The notes beneath the pieces were generated by a model, which was not told where the DNA came from, made no database searches, and saw only the letters and a list, made by a program, of their open reading frames with translations. This document shows positions 1 to 7,493 of a DNA stretch of 64,000 nt, piece by piece (within the stretch, counting starts at the first letter, position 1; every line of letters starts with the position of its first letter). Both the position numbers and the translations under genes were made by a program. The stretch lies in NCBI RefSeq assembly GCF_902497855.1, contig NZ_CABVHU010000008.1, positions 1 to 64,000 on the forward strand. Reading direction: 5' to 3'. This stretch comes from Pseudomonas fluorescens (GTDB lineage Bacteria > Pseudomonadota > Gammaproteobacteria > Pseudomonadales > Pseudomonadaceae).

Positions 1-107
1 CCCCCAAGCAGATTATCTGTGCGGCGATGCGCAAGCTGCTGCACTTCGTTTACGGTGTGCTCAAGTCGGGCCAACCCTACGACCCGAAACTTGCGCTTGC
101 CCGGTGA
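1..107 (+). CDS. IS110-family transposase, C-terminal end (partial)
   Basis: The window opens inside an open reading frame (frame starting at base 3) that ends at TGA 105-107. The 34 visible residues include AAMRKLLHFVYGVLKSG and end PYDPKLALAR, which is the typical C-terminal tail of IS110/IS116/IS902 transposases (DEDD/serine-type enzymes). The rest of the gene, and so whether the element is intact, lies outside the window. The bases after the stop up to about 140 probably hold the right end of the element, but IS110 elements lack clear inverted repeats, so the exact end cannot be fixed here. The element sits directly upstream of the aat regulatory region. Confidence 0.75.
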   Translation, partial: PKQIICAAMRKLLHFVYGVLKSGQPYDPKLALAR

Positions 108-155
108 GGTTCAAGACGGTATCTACAGGGGATAGGTGTAGGGCATCGGATTGCA

Positions 156-169
156 TTCGGTTTTCCGAA
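156..169. promoter_or_regulatory. Putative AauR-binding site 1 (upstream activating sequence)
   Basis: TTCGG-TTTT-CCGAA is an exact match to the inverted repeat TTCGG-N4-CCGAA that I recall being described for AauR in P. putida. It lies about 108 bp upstream of the -24 element of the aatJ promoter, as expected for an enhancer-type regulator acting through DNA looping. Confidence 0.7.
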
Positions 170-186
170 CGCGACCTGCCGGTCAA

Positions 187-200
187 TTCGGTTTACCGGA
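187..200. promoter_or_regulatory. Putative AauR-binding site 2
   Basis: TTCGG-TTTA-CCGGA matches the AauR inverted repeat with one mismatch in the right arm. It starts 31 bp after site 1, about three helical turns, so both would lie on the same face of the DNA. This favours cooperative binding by AauR dimers. Confidence 0.6.
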
Positions 201-276
201 TCTTCGGCCTCAGGAAACCACGCTATAAATATTTAATACCTTTATAAATCAATAACTTGACCTGTGCAGCCTGGCC

Positions 277-292
277 TGGCACGAGTCATGCT
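277..292 (+). promoter_or_regulatory. Sigma-54 promoter of aatJ
   Basis: TGGCACG at 277-283, four bases, then ATGCT at 288-292 matches the -24/-12 consensus TGGCACG-N4-TTGCW with one mismatch at -12. Transcription should begin about 12 bases downstream, leaving an untranslated leader of about 105 bases before the aatJ start. The downstream regulator AauR carries a sigma-54 interaction domain, consistent with this promoter type. The 107-408 interval holds only these regulatory sites and the leader. Confidence 0.7.
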
Positions 293-381
293 CTACACTC
301 TTGGACGAATGCCTGTTTGCGCGGACTCTTCAGTAGCCGGCAGCCATTCGAAGCACAAAAGGGCCGATGAACTGGCTCCAT

Positions 382-389
382 AAAAAAAA
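382..389 (+). promoter_or_regulatory. A-rich motif near the aatJ ribosome binding site (possible Hfq/Crc target)
   Basis: A run of eight A bases fits the AANAANAA pattern bound by Hfq with Crc in pseudomonads. It sits just upstream of the GAGG ribosome binding site (397-400). Placement next to the ribosome binding site is typical of catabolite-repressed transport genes. A plain A-run is weak evidence on its own. Confidence 0.4.
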
Positions 390-408
390 CAATGTCGAGG
401 AAAATTTG

Positions 409-1323
409 ATGCGCATCGTTCCCCATATCCTGGGCGCAGCCATTGCTGCCGCTCTGATTAGCACTCCAGTTTTCGCTGCCGAACTCACCGGCACACTGAA
501 GAAGATCAAGGAGTCCGGCACCATCACCCTCGGGCATCGTGACGCTTCCATTCCGTTTTCCTATATCGCGGACGCTTCCGGTAAGCCAGTTGGCTACTCC
601 CACGATATCCAGTTGAAAATCGTCGAAGCTATCAAGAAAGACCTGGACATGCCCAACCTCCAGGTCAAATACAACCTCGTGACCTCGCAGACCCGTATTC
701 CGCTGGTGCAGAACGGCACCGTGGATGTCGAGTGCGGTTCCACCACCAACAACGTCGAGCGTCAGCAACAAGTTGCCTTCTCCGTCGGCATCTTCGAAAT
801 CGGTACCCGCCTGCTGTCCAAGAAAGGCTCCGCGTACAAGGATTTCGACGACCTTAAAGGCAAGAACGTCGTGACCACCGCGGGCACCACGTCCGAGCGC
901 ATCATTAAATCGATGAACGCCGACAAGCAAATGGGCATGAATGTCATTTCCGCCAAAGACCACGGCGAGTCGTTCCAGATGCTGGAATCAGGCCGCGCTG
1001 TTGCCTTCATGATGGACGACGCCTTGCTGGCCGGTGAAGCAGCCAAGGCCAAGAAGGCCGATGACTGGGCCGTTACCGGTACTCCACAGTCCTACGAAAT
1101 CTACGGCTGCATGGTCCGCAAGGGCGACGAGCCGTTCAAGAAGGCGGTCGACGACGCGATCATCGCGACCTACAAGTCGGGCGAGATCAACAAGATCTAC
1201 GAAAAATGGTTCATGCAGCCAATCCCGCCTAAAGGCCTGAACCTGAACTTCCCGATGAGCGACGAACTCAAGGCCCTGATCGCCAATCCGACCGATAAAG
1301 CGGCTGACGAAAAGAAATCCTGA
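409..1323 (+). CDS. aatJ: Glutamate/aspartate ABC transporter, periplasmic binding protein
   Basis: This is a family 3 extracellular solute-binding protein of about 304 residues, which binds acidic amino acids (and probably their amides) in the periplasm. The N-terminus MRIVPHILGAAIAAALI...VFA is a Sec signal peptide. The mature part shows the GltI/AatJ pattern: GTITLGHRDASIPFSY, then a DVECGSTTNN segment and EKWFMQPIPPKGLNLNFPMS near the C-terminus. I chose ATG 409 because GAGG lies 8 bases upstream and the signal peptide then begins at residue 1; an upstream ATG at 367 would add 14 charged residues in front of it. It is the first gene of aatJQMP and is followed by aauS/aauR. The sigma-54 promoter and AauR-type sites upstream imply induction by glutamate/aspartate. 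Confidence 0.93.
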   Translation: MRIVPHILGAAIAAALISTPVFAAELTGTLKKIKESGTITLGHRDASIPFSYIADASGKPVGYSHDIQLKIVEAIKKDLDMPNLQVKYNLVTSQTRIPLVQNGTVDVECGSTTNNVERQQQVAFSVGIFEIGTRLLSKKGSAYKDFDDLKGKNVVTTAGTTSERIIKSMNADKQMGMNVISAKDHGESFQMLESGRAVAFMMDDALLAGEAAKAKKADDWAVTGTPQSYEIYGCMVRKGDEPFKKAVDDAIIATYKSGEINKIYEKWFMQPIPPKGLNLNFPMSDELKALIANPTDKAADEKKS

Positions 1324-1514
1324 TTTCTGACTAACCTTACCTCCTGAGAGGGCCTCTGCCCTTTCAGGGATGGTCACTCCCTGCTGGCATTTTCTGGAAA
1401 CACTCGAACCGGTGGCTGTCGAGCCGCTCGTGTGTGCCTGACCGTAAAGGTCACGGGAACGGAGTTTTCCCAGGCGGGCATTTGTACATCGATCGAATCC
1501 GAGGGGAGACCCTA

Positions 1515-2261
1515 ATGAATTACAACTGGGACTGGGGCGTATTCTTCAAGTCCACCGGCGTGGGCAGCGAGATTTATTTCGACTGGTACCTCTCCGGTTT
1601 GGGCTGGACCATCGCCATCGCCGTCGCCGCCTGGATCATCGCGCTGCTGCTGGGCTCGATCCTGGGCGTCATGCGCACGGTGCCGAACCGCATCGTGTCG
1701 GGCATCGCGACCTGTTACGTCGAACTCTTCCGTAACGTGCCGCTGCTGGTGCAGCTGTTCATCTGGTACTTCCTGGTACCCGACCTGCTGCCGCAAAACC
1801 TGCAGGACTGGTACAAACAGGACCTGAACCCGACCACGTCGGCCTTCCTCAGCGTCGTCGTGTGCCTTGGCCTGTTCACCACTGCTCGCGTTTGCGAACA
1901 AGTGCGTACCGGTATCCAGGCGCTGCCTCGCGGCCAGGAATCCGCTGCCCGGGCCATGGGTTTCAAGCTGCCGCAGATCTACTGGAACGTGCTGCTGCCC
2001 CAGGCTTACCGGATCATCATTCCGCCGCTGACCTCGGAATTTTTGAACGTGTTCAAGAACTCCTCCGTGGCCTCGCTGATCGGCCTGATGGAACTGCTGG
2101 CGCAGACCAAGCAGACCGCCGAGTTTTCCGCCAACCTGTTCGAAGCCTTCACCCTGGCGACGCTGATCTACTTCACCCTAAACATGGGCCTGATGTTGCT
2201 GATGCGCGGTGTCGAGAAGAAAGTCGCCGTACCGGGCCTGATCTCCGTAGGGGGTAAATGA
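1515..2261 (+). CDS. aatQ: Acidic amino-acid ABC transporter permease 1
   Basis: This 248-residue inner-membrane permease belongs to the HisM/GltJ family of polar amino-acid transporters. Several hydrophobic segments are visible, for example from LGWTIAIAVAAWIIALLLG. The conserved EAA loop that contacts the ATPase appears as SAARAMGFKLPQIYWNVLLPQ. ATG 1515 is preceded by GAGGGGAG and matches the usual MNYNWDWGVFF start; an upstream in-frame start at 1434 would add an unlikely extension. A gap of 191 bases separates it from aatJ, a common place for differential expression of an abundant binding protein. It ends overlapping aatM. Confidence 0.92.
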   Translation: MNYNWDWGVFFKSTGVGSEIYFDWYLSGLGWTIAIAVAAWIIALLLGSILGVMRTVPNRIVSGIATCYVELFRNVPLLVQLFIWYFLVPDLLPQNLQDWYKQDLNPTTSAFLSVVVCLGLFTTARVCEQVRTGIQALPRGQESAARAMGFKLPQIYWNVLLPQAYRIIIPPLTSEFLNVFKNSSVASLIGLMELLAQTKQTAEFSANLFEAFTLATLIYFTLNMGLMLLMRGVEKKVAVPGLISVGGK

Positions 2262-2932
2262 TGGAATTCGACTTCTCGGGCATCATCCCGTCCCTGCCGG
2301 GTTTGTGGAACGGCATGGTCATGACCCTGCAACTGATGGCGCTGGGCGTCATCGGCGGGATCATCCTCGGCACTATCCTCGCGCTGATGCGCCTGTCCCA
2401 CAGCAAACTGCTGTCGAACATCGCTGGCGCCTACGTTAACTACTTCCGTTCGATCCCGCTGCTGCTGGTCATCACCTGGTTCTACCTGGCGGTGCCGTTC
2501 GTGCTGCGCTGGATCACCGGCGAAGACACGCCGATCGGCGCGTTCGCCTCCTGCATCGTGGCGTTCATGATGTTTGAAGCGGCGTACTTCTGCGAAATCG
2601 TCCGGGCCGGCGTGCAATCGATTCCCAAGGGCCAGATGGGTGCTGCCCAAGCCCTGGGCATGAACTACAGCCAGATGATGCGCCTGATCATCCTGCCGCA
2701 AGCGTTCCGCAAGATGACCCCGCTGCTGCTGCAACAGAGCATTATCCTGTTTCAGGACACCTCGCTGGTGTACGCGGTCGGCCTGGTGGACTTCCTCAAT
2801 GCCTCGCGCGCCAGTGGCGACATCATCGGCCGCTCCAATGAGTTCCTGATTTTCGCCGGTTTCACCTACTTCATCATCAGCTTTGCCGCCTCGCAGCTGG
2901 TCAAGCGTCTGCAAAAAAGGTTCGCCGTATGA
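2261..2932 (+). CDS. aatM: Acidic amino-acid ABC transporter permease 2
   Basis: This is the second permease of the complex, about 223 residues, in the HisM/GltK family. The EAA loop reads GAAQALGMNYSQMMRLIILPQAFR. It pairs with AatQ in the membrane and with two AatP subunits. Two adjacent ATG codons (2258 and 2261) are possible. AGGGGG at 2249-2254 is better spaced for 2261, which overlaps the aatQ stop by one base, so translation is probably coupled. Its 3' end overlaps aatP by 4 bases. Confidence 0.92.
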   Translation: MEFDFSGIIPSLPGLWNGMVMTLQLMALGVIGGIILGTILALMRLSHSKLLSNIAGAYVNYFRSIPLLLVITWFYLAVPFVLRWITGEDTPIGAFASCIVAFMMFEAAYFCEIVRAGVQSIPKGQMGAAQALGMNYSQMMRLIILPQAFRKMTPLLLQQSIILFQDTSLVYAVGLVDFLNASRASGDIIGRSNEFLIFAGFTYFIISFAASQLVKRLQKRFAV

Positions 2933-3663
2933 TCTCTATCAAGAACGTCAACAAGTGGTATGGGGACTTCCAGGTACTGACTGATTGCAGCACCGAGGTC
3001 AAAAAAGGCGAGGTGATCGTGGTGTGCGGGCCGTCCGGCTCCGGCAAATCCACCCTGATCAAATGCGTCAACGCCCTGGAACCGTTCCAGAAAGGCGATG
3101 TGGTGGTCGATGGCACCTCCATCGCCGACCCGAAGACCGACCTGCCGAAACTGCGCTCGCGCGTGGGCATGGTGTTCCAGCATTTCGAACTGTTCCCGCA
3201 CCTGAGCATCATGGACAACCTGACCATCGCCCAGGTCAAGGTGTTGGGTCGCAGTAAGGACGAGGCCTCCAAGAAAGCCCTGCAACTGCTCGAACGCGTC
3301 GGTCTTTCGGCCCACGCGAAAAAGCATCCGGGGCAACTCTCCGGCGGTCAGCAACAGCGCGTGGCGATTGCCCGTGCGCTGGCGATGGACCCGATCGTCA
3401 TGCTGTTCGACGAACCGACCTCGGCGCTCGACCCGGAAATGGTCAACGAAGTGCTGGACGTGATGGTGCAACTGGCCCACGAAGGCATGACCATGATGTG
3501 CGTGACCCACGAAATGGGCTTCGCCCGTAAAGTGGCGGACCGGGTGATCTTCATGGACCAGGGCAAAATCATCGAAGACTGCAAGAAAGAGGAGTTCTTC
3601 GGCGACATCAACGCCCGCGCCGAACGTACCCAGCACTTCCTTGCGAAGATTTTGCAGCACTAA
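2929..3663 (+). CDS. aatP: Acidic amino-acid ABC transporter ATP-binding protein
   Basis: This 244-residue ATPase of the GlnQ/GltL family energises AatQM. Visible motifs are Walker A GPSGSGKST (residues 34-42), signature LSGGQQQRVAIARAL, Walker B VMLFDEPTSALDPE and the switch histidine in CVTHEMGFA. Length and sequence are complete. It starts inside the end of aatM (ATGA overlap). It is followed by a 63-bp tandem repeat array that separates the transporter genes from the sensor kinase gene. Confidence 0.95.
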   Translation: MISIKNVNKWYGDFQVLTDCSTEVKKGEVIVVCGPSGSGKSTLIKCVNALEPFQKGDVVVDGTSIADPKTDLPKLRSRVGMVFQHFELFPHLSIMDNLTIAQVKVLGRSKDEASKKALQLLERVGLSAHAKKHPGQLSGGQQQRVAIARALAMDPIVMLFDEPTSALDPEMVNEVLDVMVQLAHEGMTMMCVTHEMGFARKVADRVIFMDQGKIIEDCKKEEFFGDINARAERTQHFLAKILQH

Positions 3664-3685
3664 GAAAGGGCACCGCTCCCCCCTG

Positions 3686-3950
3686 TAGGAGCTGGCTTGC
3701 CAGCGAAGGCGGTCTATCTGATACACCGCGGCGCCTGGTTCGCCAGCAAGCCGGCTCCTACAAAAGCGGAAGCGGTTTTTCTGATACACCGCGGCGCCTG
3801 GTTCGCCAGCAAGCCGGCTCCTACAGAAGCGGGAACGGTTTGTCTGGCACACCGCGTCGTCTGGTTCGCCAGCAAGCCGGCTCCTACAGAAGCGGGAACG
3901 GTTTGTCTGGCACACCGCGTCGTCTGGTTCGCCAGCAAGCCGGCTCCTAC
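3686..3950. repeat. 63-bp tandem array of REP-derived units (about four copies)
   Basis: The array opens with the REP sequence GTAGGAGCTGGCTTGCCAGC. It then shows four copies of a unit ending GCCAGCAAGCCGGCTCCTAC, whose last bases fall at 3761, 3824, 3887 and 3950, exactly 63 bp apart. Units 3 and 4 are nearly identical and units 1 and 2 resemble each other, so the array grew by duplication of one arm of a REPIN. Because 63 is a multiple of three, spurious open frames run through it on both strands. It fills the gap between aatP and aauS and may act as a transcript attenuator or stabiliser, which is inference. Confidence 0.85.
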
Positions 3951-3986
3951 AAGGGAATGTGTTGTGGTTGACCCAAGGCATCTGTG

Positions 3987-5888
3987 ATGAAATGCGACCC
4001 CACTCTTTACCGCGCCGCGCCGACATCACTCGCCGTGAAACCACGTCTGATTCGCCATCTGTTCCTGCCGCCGCTGGTCATCGCCCTGATGATCGGCTTG
4101 GGTTACCTCGGCTTCTGGGTCAGTGAGCACTACGGAATCCGCAGCCTCAGCGAGAACGGCCAGCGCCAGCTGGAACTGCACGCCCGTGCCGTCGAGAGCG
4201 AGATCAGCAAGTACACCTACCTGCCCAGCCTGCTGGAACTCGAATCCGGTGTTTCCAGGTTGCTGGACAACCCGACACCGGAACACCGGCAGACGGTCAA
4301 TGAATACCTCGAAGGCCTGAACCGGCGCAGCCGCAGTCGGGCTATCTACGTGATGGATACCACCGGGCGCGTCATGGCCACCAGCAACTGGCGCGACGTC
4401 GACAGTTACCTGGGCGAAGACCTGTCCTTTCGCGCTTACTTCCAGAACGCCGTTCGTGGCCAGCCGGGACGTTTCTATGGCATCGGCAGCACCAACGGCG
4501 AGCCCGGTTACTACCTGGCCCACGGCCTGGAAGAACGCGGCAAGATCATCGGTGTGGCGGTGGTCAAGGTTCGCCTGGAAGCCATGGAAGAACGTTGGCA
4601 GCGGGCGCGCCTGGAGGCCTTCGTCAGCGACGAAAACGGCATCATCATTCTTTCCAGCGATCCGGCACGGCGCCTGAAATCGGTGATTCCGCTCAGCGAG
4701 CAGACCAAGGAAAAACTGGCCCGCAGCCTGCAGTACTATTGGTTCCCATTGAACGAACTGCAACCGCTGGCCCGGGAAAAGCTGGCCGAAGGCGAGGAAA
4801 AGCTGACCTTCCCGGCCAACAGCGAGCTGGAGTCCGACGAAGAAAACATCAGCTACCTGTCGCAAACCCGCCCGCTGAGCGACACCCCATGGAATTTCAC
4901 CCTGCTCACGCCCCTGCAGGATTTGCGGCGTGAAGCGATCAACCAGGGGATTCTGGTGGCGGTGGCGTTTGCCCTGGTGGCGTTTCTGATGATCGCCTGG
5001 AACGAGCGGCGCAAAGTGATCGCCACCCGCCTCGCCGCCCGGGAAGCCTTGCAGGAAGCCAACAATCAACTGGAGCGTCGGATTACCGAACGCACCACCG
5101 ACCTGCGCGCCAGCAACGAACGGCTCAAGGGCCAGATCCGCGAACGCCGGCAGGCCGAAGAGACCTTGCGCCGCGCCCAGGATGAACTGGTGCAGGCCGG
5201 CAAACTCGCCGCCATTGGCCAGATGTCCACCAGCATCGCCCACGAACTGAACCAGCCGCTCGCCGCCCTGCGGACCTTGTCCGGCAACACCGTGCGTTTT
5301 CTCGAGCGCGGTCAGCTGGACGTCGCCAGCACCAACCTCAAGACCATCAACGAACTGATCGATCGCATGGGCCGGATCACCGCCAGCCTGCGCTCCTTTG
5401 CCCGTCGCGGCGACGACAAAGGCCAGGCCAGCCTCGGCAAGGCCGTGGACGCCGCCCTGCAAGTGCTCGGCAGTCGAGTGGAAGGCGCGCACCTGCAACT
5501 GCATCGCGACTTCGCCGACCTGCAGGTGCAGATCGACCAGACCCGACTGGAGCAGATCCTGGTCAACCTGATCGGCAACGCCCTTGATGCCATGCAGGCC
5601 CAACCCTTGCCAGAATTGTGGCTCGAAGGCGAGGCGTTCGACGGCAAATACCGCCTGCGTGTGCGCGATAATGGCCATGGCATCGACATCGAGACGCGCA
5701 AGCATCTGTTCGAACCCTTCTTCACCACCAAACCCGGCGAACAGGGCCTGGGCCTGGGCCTGACACTGTCGGCGAGCCTGGCCGCGGCCACCGGCGGCCA
5801 TCTTGGCGTCGAACACCCGGCCAGCGGTGGTACCACCTTTGTCCTCAGTTTACCGTTGGTAAGCCCCCTTCACGCCGAGCCAATATGA
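3987..5888 (+). CDS. aauS: Sensor histidine kinase AauS (DctB-like)
   Basis: This is a membrane sensor kinase of about 633 residues. A first transmembrane segment (LFLPPLVIALMIGLGYLGFW, near residue 24) and a second near 325-343 (GILVAVAFALVAFLMIAW) flank a periplasmic double-Cache-type ligand domain. A coiled coil follows, then the phospho-acceptor motif STSIAHELNQPLAAL and the ATPase boxes NLIGNALDAM, DNGHGID, FEPFFTTK and GLGLGL. In P. putida AauS/AauR respond to acidic amino acids. A GTG at 3984 is also in frame, but AAGG at 3975-3978 is better spaced for ATG 3987. The gene overlaps aauR by 4 bases. Confidence 0.9.
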   Translation: MKCDPTLYRAAPTSLAVKPRLIRHLFLPPLVIALMIGLGYLGFWVSEHYGIRSLSENGQRQLELHARAVESEISKYTYLPSLLELESGVSRLLDNPTPEHRQTVNEYLEGLNRRSRSRAIYVMDTTGRVMATSNWRDVDSYLGEDLSFRAYFQNAVRGQPGRFYGIGSTNGEPGYYLAHGLEERGKIIGVAVVKVRLEAMEERWQRARLEAFVSDENGIIILSSDPARRLKSVIPLSEQTKEKLARSLQYYWFPLNELQPLAREKLAEGEEKLTFPANSELESDEENISYLSQTRPLSDTPWNFTLLTPLQDLRREAINQGILVAVAFALVAFLMIAWNERRKVIATRLAAREALQEANNQLERRITERTTDLRASNERLKGQIRERRQAEETLRRAQDELVQAGKLAAIGQMSTSIAHELNQPLAALRTLSGNTVRFLERGQLDVASTNLKTINELIDRMGRITASLRSFARRGDDKGQASLGKAVDAALQVLGSRVEGAHLQLHRDFADLQVQIDQTRLEQILVNLIGNALDAMQAQPLPELWLEGEAFDGKYRLRVRDNGHGIDIETRKHLFEPFFTTKPGEQGLGLGLTLSASLAAATGGHLGVEHPASGGTTFVLSLPLVSPLHAEPI

Positions 5889-7213
5889 ACAACGACCTGA
5901 GTGTGCTGATCGTCGAAGACGACCCCCATGTACTGCTCGGCTGCCAACAGGCGCTGACCCTGGAAGACATTCCCTGCGTGGGCGTGGGCAGCGCCGAAGA
6001 AGCGCTGGAGCGCGTCGGCGATAACTTTGCCGGGATCGTCATCAGCGACATCCGCCTGCCGGGCATCGATGGCATGGAGCTGCTGACCCGGCTCAAGGCC
6101 CGTGATCGCAGCCTGCCAGTGGTGCTGATCACCGGGCACGGCGACATCTCCATGGCCGTCGACGCCATGCAGAAAGGCGCCTACGATTTCATGGAGAAAC
6201 CCTTCTCTCCCGAACGCCTGGTGGATGTCGCCCGTCGTGCGCTGGAACAACGCAGCCTGGCGCGGGAAGTCTCGTCGTTGCGCCGGCAACTGGCGGAACG
6301 GGATTCCCTGGAAGGCCGCATCATCGGCCGCTCGCCGGCCATGCAGAACTTGCGAGAACTGATTGCCAACGTCGCCGATACCTCGGCCAACGTGTTGATC
6401 GAAGGCGAAACCGGCACCGGCAAGGAATTGGTCGCGCGTTGCCTGCATGATTTCAGCCGCCGACATACCAAGCAGTTCGTGGCGCTGAACTGCGGCGGCC
6501 TGCCGGAAAACCTGTTCGAGAGCGAGATCTTCGGCCATGAAGCCAACGCCTTTACCGGTGCCGGCAAACGGCGGATCGGCAAGATCGAACACGCCGACGG
6601 TGGCACGCTGTTCCTCGATGAAGTGGAAAGCATGCCCCTGCCCTTGCAGATCAAACTGCTGCGGGTGCTGCAGGAACGCACCCTCGAACGCCTCGGTTCG
6701 AACCAGAGCGTGGCGGTGGACTGCCGGGTGATCGCGGCGACCAAGTCCGACCTGGACGAATCGAGCAAGGCCGGGGAGTTCCGCAGCGACCTGTACTACC
6801 GCCTGAACGTGGTGACCCTGGAACTGCCACCGCTGCGCGAACGTCGCGAAGACATCCTGCAACTGTTCGAACACTTCCTGCAGCAGTCGTCCCTGCGTTT
6901 CGACCGCGCGGTGCCGGAGCTGGACAACCAGACCCTGTCCAACCTGATGAGCCACGACTGGCCAGGCAATGTGCGCGAACTGCGCAATGTCGCCGAACGA
7001 TTCGCGCTCGGCCTGCCGGCCTTCAAAAAATCCGGTACCAGCGGCAACAATCAGGGCCTGGCCTTCGCCGAAGCCGTGGAAGCCTTCGAACGCAACCTGC
7101 TCAACGACGCCTTGCAACGCAGCGGCGGCAACCTGACCCAGGCCAGCCACGAACTGGGGATGGCCAAGACCACGCTGTTCGACAAGGTCAAGAAATATGG
7201 GCTGAGCCACTGA
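5885..7213 (+). CDS. aauR: Sigma-54-dependent response regulator AauR (DctD-like)
   Basis: This 442-residue regulator has an N-terminal receiver domain (acidic pocket ED 11-12, phospho-acceptor Asp55 in ISDIRLPG, Lys in FMEKPFSPE). A central AAA+ sigma-54 activator domain follows (Walker A GETGTGKE; Walker B GGTLFLDE), and a C-terminal Fis-type helix-turn-helix closes it (LTQASHELGMAKTTLFDKVKKYGL). The sigma-54 contact loop reads NAFTGA (residues 221-226) instead of GAFTGA. It should activate aatJQMP from the two TTCGG-N4-CCGAA sites upstream of aatJ. It is translationally coupled to aauS. Confidence 0.9.
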   Translation: MNNDLSVLIVEDDPHVLLGCQQALTLEDIPCVGVGSAEEALERVGDNFAGIVISDIRLPGIDGMELLTRLKARDRSLPVVLITGHGDISMAVDAMQKGAYDFMEKPFSPERLVDVARRALEQRSLAREVSSLRRQLAERDSLEGRIIGRSPAMQNLRELIANVADTSANVLIEGETGTGKELVARCLHDFSRRHTKQFVALNCGGLPENLFESEIFGHEANAFTGAGKRRIGKIEHADGGTLFLDEVESMPLPLQIKLLRVLQERTLERLGSNQSVAVDCRVIAATKSDLDESSKAGEFRSDLYYRLNVVTLELPPLRERREDILQLFEHFLQQSSLRFDRAVPELDNQTLSNLMSHDWPGNVRELRNVAERFALGLPAFKKSGTSGNNQGLAFAEAVEAFERNLLNDALQRSGGNLTQASHELGMAKTTLFDKVKKYGLSH

Positions 7214-7257
7214 GGGATCGGAATGTACACAAATCCTGTGCCTGGCGAAGGTCAAAT

Positions 7258-7479
7258 GTAGGAGCTGGCTTGCCAGCGAAGGGGCCGGCATATTCAATAT
7301 CATTGTCGCCTGACACGCCGCCTTCGCTGGCAAGCCAGCTCCTACAGGTGATCGGGGTGTACACAAATCCCGAGTCCGGCAAAAATCCAATGTAGGAGCT
7401 GGCTTGCCAGCGAAGAGGCCGGCACATTCAAATACATTGTTGCCTGACACGCCCTCTTCGCTGGCTTGCCAGCTCCTAC
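7258..7479. repeat. Two REPINs in a 134-bp tandem arrangement
   Basis: Two 88-bp inverted REP pairs lie at 7258-7345 and 7392-7479, each starting GTAGGAGCTGGCTTGCCAGC and ending in its inverse. The spacer before each also repeats (both contain GTACACAAATCC), so the whole 134-bp unit was duplicated in tandem. They fill the gap between the convergent aauR and hydrolase genes and could form stable hairpins that end or stabilise both transcripts. Confidence 0.85.
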
Positions 7480-7493
7480 AGGGGTTCCGGGGG

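Noticed and set aside
3686..3950. Possible CRISPR array
   Set aside because: The whole 63-bp unit repeats, with no short constant repeat separating unique spacers, and no cas genes are present.
3697..3987. 96- and 74-codon open frames on both strands of the 63-bp repeat array
   Set aside because: They exist only because 63 is a multiple of three; the peptides are repeats of translated REP sequence and there is no ribosome binding site.
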